A stretch of 64,000 nucleotides of DNA from Lachnospiraceae bacterium (GTDB lineage Bacteria; Bacillota; Clostridia; Lachnospirales; Lachnospiraceae), in NCBI GenBank assembly GCA_902363835.1, contig CABJBM010000018.1, positions 86,694 through 150,693 on the forward strand. Direction: 5' to 3'. The notes below the pieces were generated by a model, which was not told where the DNA came from, did no database searches, and was given only the letters and a program-made list of their open reading frames with translations. Positions within the stretch are counted from its first letter, which is position 1. Each line of letters opens with the position of its first letter. Below, piece after piece: positions 8,492 to 16,545 of this stretch. Position numbers and translations under genes: made by a program.

Positions 8492-9307
8492 TTAAAAATT
8501 TGAAATCCAGGTCTTTGCAAGTGAAATCCAGCTCTGGCAGGAAGGTTCAAGAAGGGCCTCATTGGAGCCTGCGGTTTCCTCGTTAGCCAGGGACAGACCA
8601 TGGCCTCCCGCAGGATAAACATGGAGTTCAAAATTCACGTGATTCTTTCTCATGGCGTCAGCTAAGAGCAGGCTGTTTTCAAGGGGCACGGATTCATCGG
8701 TATAAGTATGCCACAGAAAAGCTTTTGGCATCTTTTCCGTCACAAACCGTTCCAGGGATATTGCCTCAGTTTCCTCCTGTGTTGCCTCCTCGCCCAAAAG
8801 GCTTAAAACAGAACCGGCATGCTTAAATTCCCCGCTTGTGATCACCGGATAATTTAAGATCAGCCCATCAGGCCGTATTTCCTCAGGAGTCCTGTTTATG
8901 GCTTCCCATGCAAAAGCTTTATCCCAGAAAACCCCAAGGCTGCAGGCCAAATGCCCTGCGGCAGAAAAACCGCATGCAATGATCTTATTTGTATCCACCT
9001 TCCACTCTGCCCCGTGTTCCCTGATAATTGCCACTGCTTCTGCAAGCTCTCTTAAGGAAACAGGAAAACGGTTGGGGGCAACGCTGTAATCCAGCACAAA
9101 CCCGTGGAAGCCCATTGCCATAAACTGCAGGGCAATTGGTTCGCTTTCCCGGTCCGACCTGCGGCTGTATCCGCCTCCCGGAAGCACGATAACAGCAGGA
9201 CGGAGCTTTTCCGGATTTACGCTTATGCTGTCCAATAAATAACCGGTCAAACATGCAGGACCGGTCACCTGTCCTGGTACAATGATTTGTCTTTTTTCAA
9301 TTCTCAT
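8492..9307 (-). CDS. Alpha/beta hydrolase, acetyl-esterase-like
   Basis: 271 residues. Features of small esterases are present: an oxyanion-hole region LPGGGYSRRS, the nucleophile elbow GFSAAG, an acidic residue in HTYTDESVP, and the catalytic His in YPAGGHGLSL. No signal peptide, so cytoplasmic. Its ATG overlaps the coaBC stop by 4 bases, so it is translated with coaBC. A deacetylase acting on imported sugar esters is plausible, but the substrate is unknown. Confidence 0.85.
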   Translation of the reverse strand: MRIEKRQIIVPGQVTGPACLTGYLLDSISVNPEKLRPAVIVLPGGGYSRRSDRESEPIALQFMAMGFHGFVLDYSVAPNRFPVSLRELAEAVAIIREHGAEWKVDTNKIIACGFSAAGHLACSLGVFWDKAFAWEAINRTPEEIRPDGLILNYPVITSGEFKHAGSVLSLLGEEATQEETEAISLERFVTEKMPKAFLWHTYTDESVPLENSLLLADAMRKNHVNFELHVYPAGGHGLSLANEETAGSNEALLEPSCQSWISLAKTWISNF

Positions 9308-10521
9308 AATGTCCGCTCCTTTTGTCCATCCTTTTGACTGGAAAATATCTCATCCAGAATGCGATGGGCCACTTCTTCTTTTGTCATGGTATCCAGGGGC
9401 AGTTCTTTTTCCCTGGTGATAATGGTAACTACATTGGTATCCGTTCCAAAACCCGCGCCTGCTACTTTTAAGTTGTTGGCAACGATCATGTCAACATTCT
9501 TTTTATCCAGCTTTGCCCTTGAATTTTCCAGCATATTCTGGGTTTCCATGGAAAATCCACAGAGGAACTGCCCTTCTTTCCGGTGTTCTCCCAGCCATTT
9601 AAGGATATCGTCCGTCCGCTCCAGTTCTATGACCATTTCCCCGTCTTTTTTCTTTGTTTTTTCCGTATTCACGTTCTTTGGACGGTAATCTGCAACAGCG
9701 GCGGCCTTGATGACAGCATCCTGGTTTTCCCCTATGGCCGTGACTTCATCAAACATTTCCTTTGCGCTTTCAATCTCTAGGAAACGCACGAATCTGGGCT
9801 TTGGAATATCTGTTTTTCCGCTTACAAGAGTCACATCCGCCCCTCTGAGAGATGCTGCCTTTGCAACCGCATAGCCCATTTTTCCTGTGGAATGATTGGT
9901 GATAAACCGGACCGGATCAATGGCTTCCCTGGTTGGACCGGCCGTAACCAGAATCTTCTTTCCGGCCAGATCTTTTTTAAAGCAGACCTCTTTTTCAATG
10001 AAATCAAAAAGCACCTCAGGATCCGGCATCTTTCCTGCTCCAATATCCCCGCAGGCTAAGTACCCGAAATCAGGGCGTATCACTTCCATGCCATAGTTTT
10101 GACAGATCTTTAAATTATCCTGGACAATGGGATTTTCATACATATTGGTATTCATGGCCGGAGAAATTATTTTTTTGCATCTGCATGCCAAAACCGTGGT
10201 GGTGAGCATGTCATCAGCAATTCCGTGAGCCAGCTTTGCGATCACATTGGCGCTGGCAGGAGCGATCATCACCACATCGGCAAGCTTTGCAAGGGATACG
10301 TGCTCCACGCTGTACTGAAAATTGCGGTCAAAAGTATCTACCAGGCATTTATTGCCTGTCAATGTTTCAAATGTAATGGGATTGATGAAGTTGGTTGCAT
10401 TCCGGGTCATGATGACGTTTACCGTGCAGCCCTTTTTTACCAGCATGCTGGCAAGTCCGGCTATTTTATAGGCCGCAATGCTCCCTGTTACTCCCAAAAT
10501 AATATTTTTTCCTTTCAGCAT
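9304..10521 (-). CDS. coaBC: Bifunctional CoaBC (phosphopantothenoylcysteine synthetase/decarboxylase)
   Basis: 405 residues. The N-terminal flavoprotein half (CoaC) shows GSIAAYK, the substrate motif AMNTNMYENP and the redox Cys region LACGDIGAGKMPDPE. The C-terminal half (CoaB) begins VTAGPTREAIDPVRF and contains NHSTGKMG. It converts 4'-phosphopantothenate and cysteine to 4'-phosphopantetheine in CoA synthesis. AGGAGG precedes the ATG. It is divergent from coaX, so the two steps flanking pantothenate phosphorylation share one intergenic region of 114 bases. Confidence 0.95.
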   Translation of the reverse strand: MLKGKNIILGVTGSIAAYKIAGLASMLVKKGCTVNVIMTRNATNFINPITFETLTGNKCLVDTFDRNFQYSVEHVSLAKLADVVMIAPASANVIAKLAHGIADDMLTTTVLACRCKKIISPAMNTNMYENPIVQDNLKICQNYGMEVIRPDFGYLACGDIGAGKMPDPEVLFDFIEKEVCFKKDLAGKKILVTAGPTREAIDPVRFITNHSTGKMGYAVAKAASLRGADVTLVSGKTDIPKPRFVRFLEIESAKEMFDEVTAIGENQDAVIKAAAVADYRPKNVNTEKTKKKDGEMVIELERTDDILKWLGEHRKEGQFLCGFSMETQNMLENSRAKLDKKNVDMIVANNLKVAGAGFGTDTNVVTIITREKELPLDTMTKEEVAHRILDEIFSSQKDGQKERTL

Positions 10522-10635
10522 AAGTGCCTCCTGTTCTATGAGCCAAAGGCCAATGGAACTTCCTTGTTTTTCAAATTAAAATATGATACTCTACAGTATA
10601 GCACAAGAAAAAAAAGTTGGAAAGGAGTTCCCTTT

Positions 10636-11406
10636 ATGATTTTGGCCATTGATATGGGAAACAGCAACATTGTCATAGGCGGCATTGACAATACCGGCAT
10701 TTACTTTGTAGAACGAGTCACCACAAATCACGGAAAAACCGAACTGGAATATGCGGTTAATATAAAAGATATTATGGAAATCCACAATCTGCCTCTCTCT
10801 TCCATAGAAGGAGCGATCTTATCTTCCGTTGTTCCTCCTCTCACCGACGTGGTCCTGGGAGCTGTTAAAAAAATAACAGGAAAAACTTCCATGGTGGTTG
10901 GTTCCGGAATGAAGACCGGGCTGAACATCAAAATGGACAACCCAAAGACCGTTGGCAGCGATTTGATCGTGGATGCGGTGGCTGCTTTAAAGGAATACCC
11001 TGCTCCCATCATTGTCATTGACATGGGAACAGCCACTACCATGTCCGTCATTGACCGGGAGGGAAACTATACCGGCGGAGTTATATTCCCCGGGCTGAGA
11101 GTGTCCCTGGATTCTTTAAGCAGCCGGGCTGCACAGCTTCCTTACATCGGCTTGAACAAACCCACCAGGGTAATTGGCAAAAATACCATTGACTGCATGA
11201 AAAACGGTATCCTTTACGGCAATGCCGCCATGATTGACGGCCTCATCGACCGAATGGAGGCGGAACTTGGGACTTTCGCAAGCCTTGTGGCCACCGGCGG
11301 CCTGGCTTCCTCCGTGGTCCCGCTGTGTTATCATAAAATTCATTATGACGACGCTCTCCTATTAAAAGGACTGCTGATTCTGTATGAAAAAAATAAGCAG
11401 GATTAA
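10636..11406 (+). CDS. coaX: Type III pantothenate kinase CoaX
   Basis: 256 residues from the ATG at 10636, which follows AAAGGAG. The frame is open further upstream but that region belongs to coaBC on the other strand. Motifs of the ASKHA-fold type III kinase: LAIDMGNSNIVIG at the start, VIDMGTATTMSVI in the middle and GGVIFPGL. It phosphorylates pantothenate, the first step of CoA synthesis, and is not feedback-inhibited by CoA as type I enzymes are. The divergent coaBC supplies later steps. Confidence 0.94.
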   Translation: MILAIDMGNSNIVIGGIDNTGIYFVERVTTNHGKTELEYAVNIKDIMEIHNLPLSSIEGAILSSVVPPLTDVVLGAVKKITGKTSMVVGSGMKTGLNIKMDNPKTVGSDLIVDAVAALKEYPAPIIVIDMGTATTMSVIDREGNYTGGVIFPGLRVSLDSLSSRAAQLPYIGLNKPTRVIGKNTIDCMKNGILYGNAAMIDGLIDRMEAELGTFASLVATGGLASSVVPLCYHKIHYDDALLLKGLLILYEKNKQD

Positions 11407-11470
11407 TAATGACCTAAAAACTGGAAATAAAATTTAATTCAGCTATCGTATAAAAGCCCTCGAATGAGTA

Positions 11471-11594
11471 CATCATTTCTTTATGATAGTCAAATACCCG
11501 CAGCAAGTTGTAACGTATTTGGCTACGCAAGCAATTGCCAGGATCAAGTGACCTTGATTTTGGCTCATTGCCTTTGCGGGAATAAAGAATGATG
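11471..11594 (+). promoter_or_regulatory. Long structured leader immediately upstream of sigG
   Basis: The outer arms CATCATTTCTTTAT (11471-11484) and AATAAAGAATGATG (11581-11594) pair almost fully. Next inward, CCCGCA (11497-11502) pairs with TGCGGG (11575-11580). Inside lies a third hairpin GCCAGGATCAAG / CTTGATTTTGGC. The outer arm ends one base before the sigG ribosome site GGAGGG. It could be a translation-control hairpin, a structured RNA or a small inverted-repeat element. Forespore sigG genes are known to be under post-transcriptional control in Bacillus, which makes the first option attractive. Confidence 0.6.
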
Positions 11595-11607
11595 CGGAGG
11601 GAAAGAT

Positions 11608-12384
11608 ATGTCTGGATACAAAGTAGAGATTTGCGGTGTCAATACTTCCAAACTGCCTCTTCTGAGCAACGAGGAAAAGGAAGTTCTGTTCAAACGGATT
11701 CTTGACGGGGATAAAAAGGCCAGAGAAGATTACATCAAGGGAAACTTAAGACTGGTTCTCAGTGTCATACAACGTTTTTCAGGCAGCAACGAAAACGTAG
11801 ACGACTTATTTCAGATTGGCTGCATCGGTTTAATCAAAGCCATTGACAATTTTGATATTACCCAGAACGTCCGGTTCTCCACCTACGCGGTGCCCATGAT
11901 CCTGGGCGAAGTTCGGCGTTATCTTAGGGATAACAATTCCATCCGCGTCAGCCGGTCCCTGCGTGATACCGCTTATAAAGCAATCTACGCCAAGGAAAAT
12001 CTGATGAAAAAAAACTTAAAGGAACCAACTCTCATGGAGATTGCCGAAGAGATCGGAGTCAGCAAAGAAGACATCACCTATGCTCTGGATGCCATTCAAA
12101 GCCCTGTCAGCCTTTATGAGCCGGTTTACTCTGACGGCGGCGATCCTCTTTTTGTCATGGACCAGATCAGTGACAAAAAAAACCTGGAAGAAAACTGGGT
12201 GGAGGACATCTCCTTAAATGAGGCAATGAGACGCCTTCCGGAACGAGAACGCCATATCATTGACATGCGCTTTTTTGAAGGAAAGACCCAGACCGAGGTG
12301 GCAGAAGAAATCCACATCAGCCAGGCACAGGTGAGCCGTCTGGAAAAAAATGCGTTAAAGACCATGAAAAGTTACCTTTCTTAG
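11608..12384 (+). CDS. sigG: Forespore RNA polymerase sigma factor SigG
   Basis: 258 residues. The N-terminus KVEICGVNTSKLPLL is diagnostic of SigG. Region 2 (NLRLVLSVIQRF, DDLFQIGCIGLIKAIDNFD, FSTYAVPMILGEVRRYLRDNN), region 3 and region 4 (GKTQTEVAEEIHISQAQVSRLEKNA) are complete. It directs late forespore transcription after engulfment. GGAGGG lies 7 nt before the ATG. It stands alone here rather than behind sigE, which is 11 kb away, and has a folded leader of its own. Confidence 0.96.
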   Translation: MSGYKVEICGVNTSKLPLLSNEEKEVLFKRILDGDKKAREDYIKGNLRLVLSVIQRFSGSNENVDDLFQIGCIGLIKAIDNFDITQNVRFSTYAVPMILGEVRRYLRDNNSIRVSRSLRDTAYKAIYAKENLMKKNLKEPTLMEIAEEIGVSKEDITYALDAIQSPVSLYEPVYSDGGDPLFVMDQISDKKNLEENWVEDISLNEAMRRLPERERHIIDMRFFEGKTQTEVAEEIHISQAQVSRLEKNALKTMKSYLS

Positions 12385-12712
12385 GCATAATTTACTTTAT
12401 GAAGGCAGGAAAATCACAGCCTGATCCGGTAAATCAGCCCTTTGATAAGCCAAAGGCGAATCGAATCTTCTTATAAAACATAAGCCCACCTCTCCCATCA
12501 GGAAGGCAGGCTTTTACATATTCCAGAGAAATTTCTCCTGTTTTTCTGACATTTTTCCATGAAAAAGCCAGCTTCCCCAAAGTCTTGAAAGCTGGATCTT
12601 TCCCATGAATCCCCTATTTATAATGCTGTATTAAAAAGCTTTTTCACTGTCTCAATATATCTTTATCTCCCCATTGACAGCTATTCTCCAAATTCAAAAA
12701 TAACTGTTGTTA
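12385..12712. other. 328-base intergenic region with sigG terminator and a second hairpin
   Basis: No gene is visible. A hairpin AAGCCCACCT / AGGCAGGCTT (12483-12513, two G-T pairs on the minus strand) is followed by TTTT on the plus side and can end sigG transcription. A second hairpin CCAGCTT / AAGCTGG lies at about 12569-12597. The region is the junction between convergent sigG and the ula operon. Confidence 0.6.
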
Positions 12713-13417
12713 TCAAACCTGCCCTTCCGCCTTCTGGCCATAATAGGCATTAGCTCCATGCTTTCTCAGATAATGCTTATCAAGCAGCTCCTGAGGTGCA
12801 GGGGCCACATCCGGATTGATCCGCTCACACCGGTAGGCCATCTTGGCCACCTCTTCTAAAACCACCGCATTATGCACGGCCTCCCTGGCATTTGTTCCCC
12901 AGGTAAAGGGACCATGGTTTTTACAAAGGCAGGCCGGTATAGCCATATATTCCTTATCCTTAAAATAATCCGTAATGAGAAGTCCCGTATTTTTCTCATA
13001 CCCCTGGTCAATCTCTTCCTTTGTCAGGCAGCGCAGGCAGGGAACTTCTCCATATATGTAATCTGCATGGGTGGTGCCGTAGCAGGGAATCCCCCGTCCG
13101 GACTGGGCCCAGCTGGTTGCCCAGGAAGAATGGGTGTGCACGATCCCGCCGATCTTTTGAAATGCCTTATAAAGCTCCAGATGGGTGGGAGTATCGGAGG
13201 AAGGATTATACTTTCCTTCCACCTTTCTTCCCTCTAAATCCATGACCACCATGTCTTCCGGCCCCAGTTCGTTATAATCCACTCCGCTGGGCTTAATGAC
13301 AAACATGCCCGTTTCACGGTCAATGGCACTGACATTACCCCAGGTAAAGGTGACAAGCCCATACCTTGGAAGCTCCATATTGGCTTCGTAAACAAGCTGC
13401 TTTAAGGCTTCTAACAT
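12713..13417 (-). CDS. ulaF: L-ribulose-5-phosphate 4-epimerase, UlaF/AraD family
   Basis: 234 residues, full length for the class II aldolase/epimerase family. Zinc ligands are visible as [12 protein letters not shown] and the later [12 protein letters not shown], and the NHGPFTWG motif is present. It converts L-ribulose-5-phosphate to D-xylulose-5-phosphate, feeding the pentose phosphate pathway. As the last gene of the operon from ulaG downward it is best called UlaF rather than AraD. GGAGGTAG precedes the ATG. Confidence 0.88.
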   Translation of the reverse strand: MLEALKQLVYEANMELPRYGLVTFTWGNVSAIDRETGMFVIKPSGVDYNELGPEDMVVMDLEGRKVEGKYNPSSDTPTHLELYKAFQKIGGIVHTHSSWATSWAQSGRGIPCYGTTHADYIYGEVPCLRCLTKEEIDQGYEKNTGLLITDYFKDKEYMAIPACLCKNHGPFTWGTNAREAVHNAVVLEEVAKMAYRCERINPDVAPAPQELLDKHYLRKHGANAYYGQKAEGQV

Positions 13418-13427
13418 GTGCTACCTC

Positions 13428-14483
13428 CTATGGTGTAAGTGTGTACATGGCAATTTCATCAATTCCATGATTGGTGGATATGAGGATTTCTTTCCCGTCT
13501 TTTGTATACTTATATACATTGGCAGGCCCGCAGTCCCGGTCTAATATCTGTACCTCATACGATGCCCGCAGGGGATCGTAAGTAAAGGCCAAAAGGTTCC
13601 GTTCCCCCTGCCGGTGGCCAATGACCAGAGCAGGCTTTCCGTACAGCATACCTCCGAAAATGGCATGGTTGAATTCAGCCGGCCCATCATAAACATAGAC
13701 TTCCTTATACTCTCCGTCTTTTTTTTTCCAGATGCTGATCTTATCCCCGTGAAATGGAGAGATGACAGCCAATTCCTTTTCTCCGTCTTCATCAAAATCC
13801 ACCAGCACCGCATCACTGGCCGCTGTATTGATCAGCTGCCGGATCTCCCAGGACCCTGACGGCTGCTCCGGTGGTATGAACTGATAGACTCCGCTGTCAG
13901 ATGATATAATGCTGGTCTGGAGACCACAATCCTCCACCTTATAAAAGCCATGGTTTTTTAACATGCCATCCTTGATCACTTCCAGCCTGATCTGATGGTC
14001 TTCGTCAAATCCGCTTAAATCCTCAGGAAGGACCGCCGCATACACCTTTCCGGGAGAAGACCAGTCGTCTTTAAACTCATGACCTGATTTTAAGGTACAT
14101 GCGATCAAATAGTTGGTGCCGTTCCGTTCCATAATATGAAACCGGTGTACAAAGGGTAAGTCAGCTAAAGTCCTTACTTCCCAGCCCTTTTTCTGGTCAG
14201 GGGTCACTATGACAATTTTTGCTTCCTTGGAATCATTAGGAGAATAGAATTTATGAGTTGCCAGAAACTGTCCGTCAGTATCCGGAACCTGAACCATGGT
14301 CATCACTCCGCCAGGCTCTGTCCAAATAGTGTCCTCTAAATTGCCGTTAATATCAAATAACAGGCAGCGGTCTATCTTTTCCGCCGCAACCAGGATGTGA
14401 TCCTTTCCTTTGTAGCGAAGCGGGGCTATGGAATAACATTTCGTTAAATTTCCCATCACCTTTTTTTCAACCTTCATTATCAT
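13428..14483 (-). CDS. Cytoplasmic beta-propeller (FG-GAP/VCBS-like) protein of unknown function in the ula operon
   Basis: 351 residues, or 349 if the second ATG at 14477 is used. There is no signal peptide or membrane segment. Repeating beta-strand units of about 45-60 residues suggest a propeller; one unit carries DFDEDGEKELAVISPF, a calcium-loop-like FG-GAP motif. The gene lies between the 3-epimerase and 4-epimerase genes with gaps of about 10 bases, so it is part of the catabolic operon. The operon lacks a decarboxylase (UlaD), so the protein could be a lactonase, isomerase or other enzyme of the route. I do not recognise a defined family and assign no reaction. Confidence 0.7.
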   Translation of the reverse strand: MIMKVEKKVMGNLTKCYSIAPLRYKGKDHILVAAEKIDRCLLFDINGNLEDTIWTEPGGVMTMVQVPDTDGQFLATHKFYSPNDSKEAKIVIVTPDQKKGWEVRTLADLPFVHRFHIMERNGTNYLIACTLKSGHEFKDDWSSPGKVYAAVLPEDLSGFDEDHQIRLEVIKDGMLKNHGFYKVEDCGLQTSIISSDSGVYQFIPPEQPSGSWEIRQLINTAASDAVLVDFDEDGEKELAVISPFHGDKISIWKKKDGEYKEVYVYDGPAEFNHAIFGGMLYGKPALVIGHRQGERNLLAFTYDPLRASYEVQILDRDCGPANVYKYTKDGKEILISTNHGIDEIAMYTLTP

Positions 14484-14493
14484 TTATCCCCCT

Positions 14494-15336
14494 TCACTTC
14501 TGTTCCATTAATATTCTGGACATTTTAAGGTTAGCCTCAACTAAGTCTTCCTTCCAGGAGGGGCTTCCTGTGTACCAGAATTCCGTCACATACTTTCTCA
14601 CTCCAAGCTTCCAGGCCATTTCAATGGCTTTTTTAAAATCCACATGGCCCTCTCCGTAAGGTACCTCACGGAATATGCCTGGTTTTGTCTCTTTTAAGTG
14701 CATGGCAGCCAGCCGCCCGCTTCCAAGCTTTAAATCTTCCAATACGTCCGTTCCATAAGCAAACGCTGCATTTGTTATGTTCCCTATATCAGGATAAACG
14801 TTTAAGTATACGGAGGAAACCTGTTTCACATACTTCATGGCCTTTTCCACCGTGTTCATGAATCCTGTTTCCATGGTTTCAAATCCAAGGACCACTCCGG
14901 CGCAGGCAGCCATATCCGCGACCTTTTTTAAGTTATCTTCAAAATACTGCCTGGTTTCATCATCGGATTCTTCATAGTATACATCATATCCGGCCAACTG
15001 GATGATCCTGATCCCCAGATCAGAAGCCAGCTCAATGGCTTTGCTCATGATTTCCATGCTTTTTTTCTTCACTTCCGGGTCATGGCTTCCCAAGGGATAC
15101 TTCCGGTGTCCGCTAAGACACATGGTTCCTATGGGAATCCCTGCGGCCTTCATCAGTTTTATCAGTTCCAGCCGGTCCTTTGAAGTCATTTCAAGACGTT
15201 CCAGCTTTTCATCTGTTTCATCTACACTCATTTCCAGAAAATCAAAACCTGCGTTTTTTGCGGCTTCCAGCTTTTCTTTCCAGCTTAATTCAGACGGCAT
15301 TGACTTTTCATACAATCCAAGTGTATAGGTTTTCAC
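14494..15336 (-). CDS. ulaE: L-ribulose-5-phosphate 3-epimerase / hexulose-6-phosphate isomerase, UlaE-SgaU type
   Basis: 280 residues with the TIM-barrel sugar epimerase fold (xylose isomerase-like). Metal and catalytic acids fit the family: FLEMSVDE near residue 35, VLGFETMETG in the middle, YPDIGN, MHLKETKPG and the C-terminal VTEFWYTG. It converts L-xylulose-5-phosphate to L-ribulose-5-phosphate. The start is GTG (15334-15336) behind AAAGGAGG. It abuts the deoR stop codon with no gap, so translation is coupled. Confidence 0.88.
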   Translation of the reverse strand: MKTYTLGLYEKSMPSELSWKEKLEAAKNAGFDFLEMSVDETDEKLERLEMTSKDRLELIKLMKAAGIPIGTMCLSGHRKYPLGSHDPEVKKKSMEIMSKAIELASDLGIRIIQLAGYDVYYEESDDETRQYFEDNLKKVADMAACAGVVLGFETMETGFMNTVEKAMKYVKQVSSVYLNVYPDIGNITNAAFAYGTDVLEDLKLGSGRLAAMHLKETKPGIFREVPYGEGHVDFKKAIEMAWKLGVRKYVTEFWYTGSPSWKEDLVEANLKMSRILMEQK

Positions 15337-16107
15337 TTAAAAACCTCCTTTTTTCACCTGGTGGATCTGCACTCCAGCCTCCTTAAATTCCTTTAAAATT
15401 TCTTCAGGCGCCTTTTCATCAGTGATCAAATGCTGAACTTTACTTATGCTGCAGCTTGAAAAGCTGCTGTTTTTCCCTATTTTTGTATGGTCGGCCAGAA
15501 GATACAGTTCGTATCTGGTGTGTTCGATCATCAATTCGTTAAGACACACCTCATTCATGATCTCAGTGGTCATTCCTGACATGACGGAAATGCCCGAGCA
15601 TCCCATAAATGCCTTTTTTGCATAAATGTTCTGAAGATTTCTGACCGCAAGATCTCCTACCATGGCTTCTTTGGGATATCGAAGCTCACCTCCGGTGAGA
15701 ATGATATTTACTCCTGCTCCATGTTCACTGTTGATCGCTTTTCCGTTGTTGGTTATGACCGTTACATTCCTGGCCTTGATGTATTCCAATACCTGCAAGG
15801 CAGTGCTGCTTGTGTTAATAAACAGCGTGTCATTATCTTCCACCAACGTTGCAGCATAGCTGGCAATTAACCGCCTGTAAAGTAATATTTCATTTGCCTG
15901 TGCAGGGCCTTTTTCAATGGGCATGGCACCGCCGTGACAGCGTTTTAAAAGCTTCCTGTCTTCCAGATACTGTAAATCCCTTCGGACGGTTATTACGGAA
16001 ATTCCGCATTGCTCTGCCAAGCTGCCAACGGACACCTTGGGACTGTTTCTTACAATATCCAATATATGCTGTCTTCTTTCCTCCACAAGAGCGTATTCTC
16101 TTTTCAT
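15337..16107 (-). CDS. DeoR-family repressor of the ula operon
   Basis: 256 residues. N-terminal winged helix (RRQHILDIVRNSPKVSVGSLAEQCGISVITVRRDLQYLEDRKLLKRCHGG) carries the DeoR signature. The C-terminal sugar-phosphate sensor domain shows LFINTSSTAL and ILTGGELRY. It probably binds a phosphorylated intermediate and the two GTTTAATGATCGTTT sites beside the operon promoter (19656-19751). The gene sits inside the operon it would control, giving negative autoregulation, and so is functionally analogous to UlaR. Confidence 0.87.
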   Translation of the reverse strand: MKREYALVEERRQHILDIVRNSPKVSVGSLAEQCGISVITVRRDLQYLEDRKLLKRCHGGAMPIEKGPAQANEILLYRRLIASYAATLVEDNDTLFINTSSTALQVLEYIKARNVTVITNNGKAINSEHGAGVNIILTGGELRYPKEAMVGDLAVRNLQNIYAKKAFMGCSGISVMSGMTTEIMNEVCLNELMIEHTRYELYLLADHTKIGKNSSFSSCSISKVQHLITDEKAPEEILKEFKEAGVQIHQVKKGGF

Positions 16108-16168
16108 GGGCTCACCTGCACTTTTATCAAAATTTGATCACTGTTGCGATCCACAGTTTATGAGATAC

Positions 16169-16198
16169 CGTCTGCCGGATAAAAACCTCCGGCAGACG
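16169..16198 (-). promoter_or_regulatory. Intercistronic hairpin between ulaB and deoR
   Basis: Perfect 10-bp inverted repeat CGTCTGCCGG / CCGGCAGACG with a 10-nt loop. The minus strand lacks a T-run after it, so an mRNA-stability or processing hairpin separating PTS from regulator/enzyme genes is more likely than a terminator. Confidence 0.55.
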
Positions 16199-16210
16199 AA
16201 AATTTGTTAA

Positions 16211-16522
16211 TTAATCTTCCTGAATGATTCCCTGCTCTTTTAACTTGGTTTCGATCTCCGGAGCAGACATTACATTCTTAAGTCCAACTACCTTAATGCC
16301 TTTTTTCTCAGCATCTGCAAACATATCCTTAAAGTTCTGGGCGCAAACCACCACGTCATACTGGGGAGCTGACCCTTTTCCTTCGGAAAGGGCGCAGTGA
16401 TGAACCTTTAATGCCTTAATATTATGCTTTTTCAGCACCTTTTCCAAAGCCATCTGAGCCATCAGGCTTGAGCCTGCCCCATTTGCGCAACACACCAAAA
16501 AACTCAAATTTTTACCTGCCAT
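16211..16522 (-). CDS. ulaB: PTS ascorbate-type transporter subunit IIB
   Basis: 103 residues, the whole lactose/cellobiose-ascorbate IIB fold. The N-terminal loop CCANGAGSS aligns with the CGNGxGSS phosphocysteine loop of UlaB, making Cys12 the phospho-acceptor. It accepts phosphate from IIA and passes it to the sugar carried by IIC. The gene lies 23 bases below the IIC gene. Confidence 0.9.
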   Translation of the reverse strand: MAGKNLSFLVCCANGAGSSLMAQMALEKVLKKHNIKALKVHHCALSEGKGSAPQYDVVVCAQNFKDMFADAEKKGIKVVGLKNVMSAPEIETKLKEQGIIQED

Positions 16523-16545
16523 GATGAAAACCTCCTCAATCTCAT

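Noticed and set aside
10225..10635. Long N-terminal extension of coaX
   Set aside because: It would overlap coaBC on the opposite strand. The ATG at 10636 has a proper ribosome site and matches the normal protein start.
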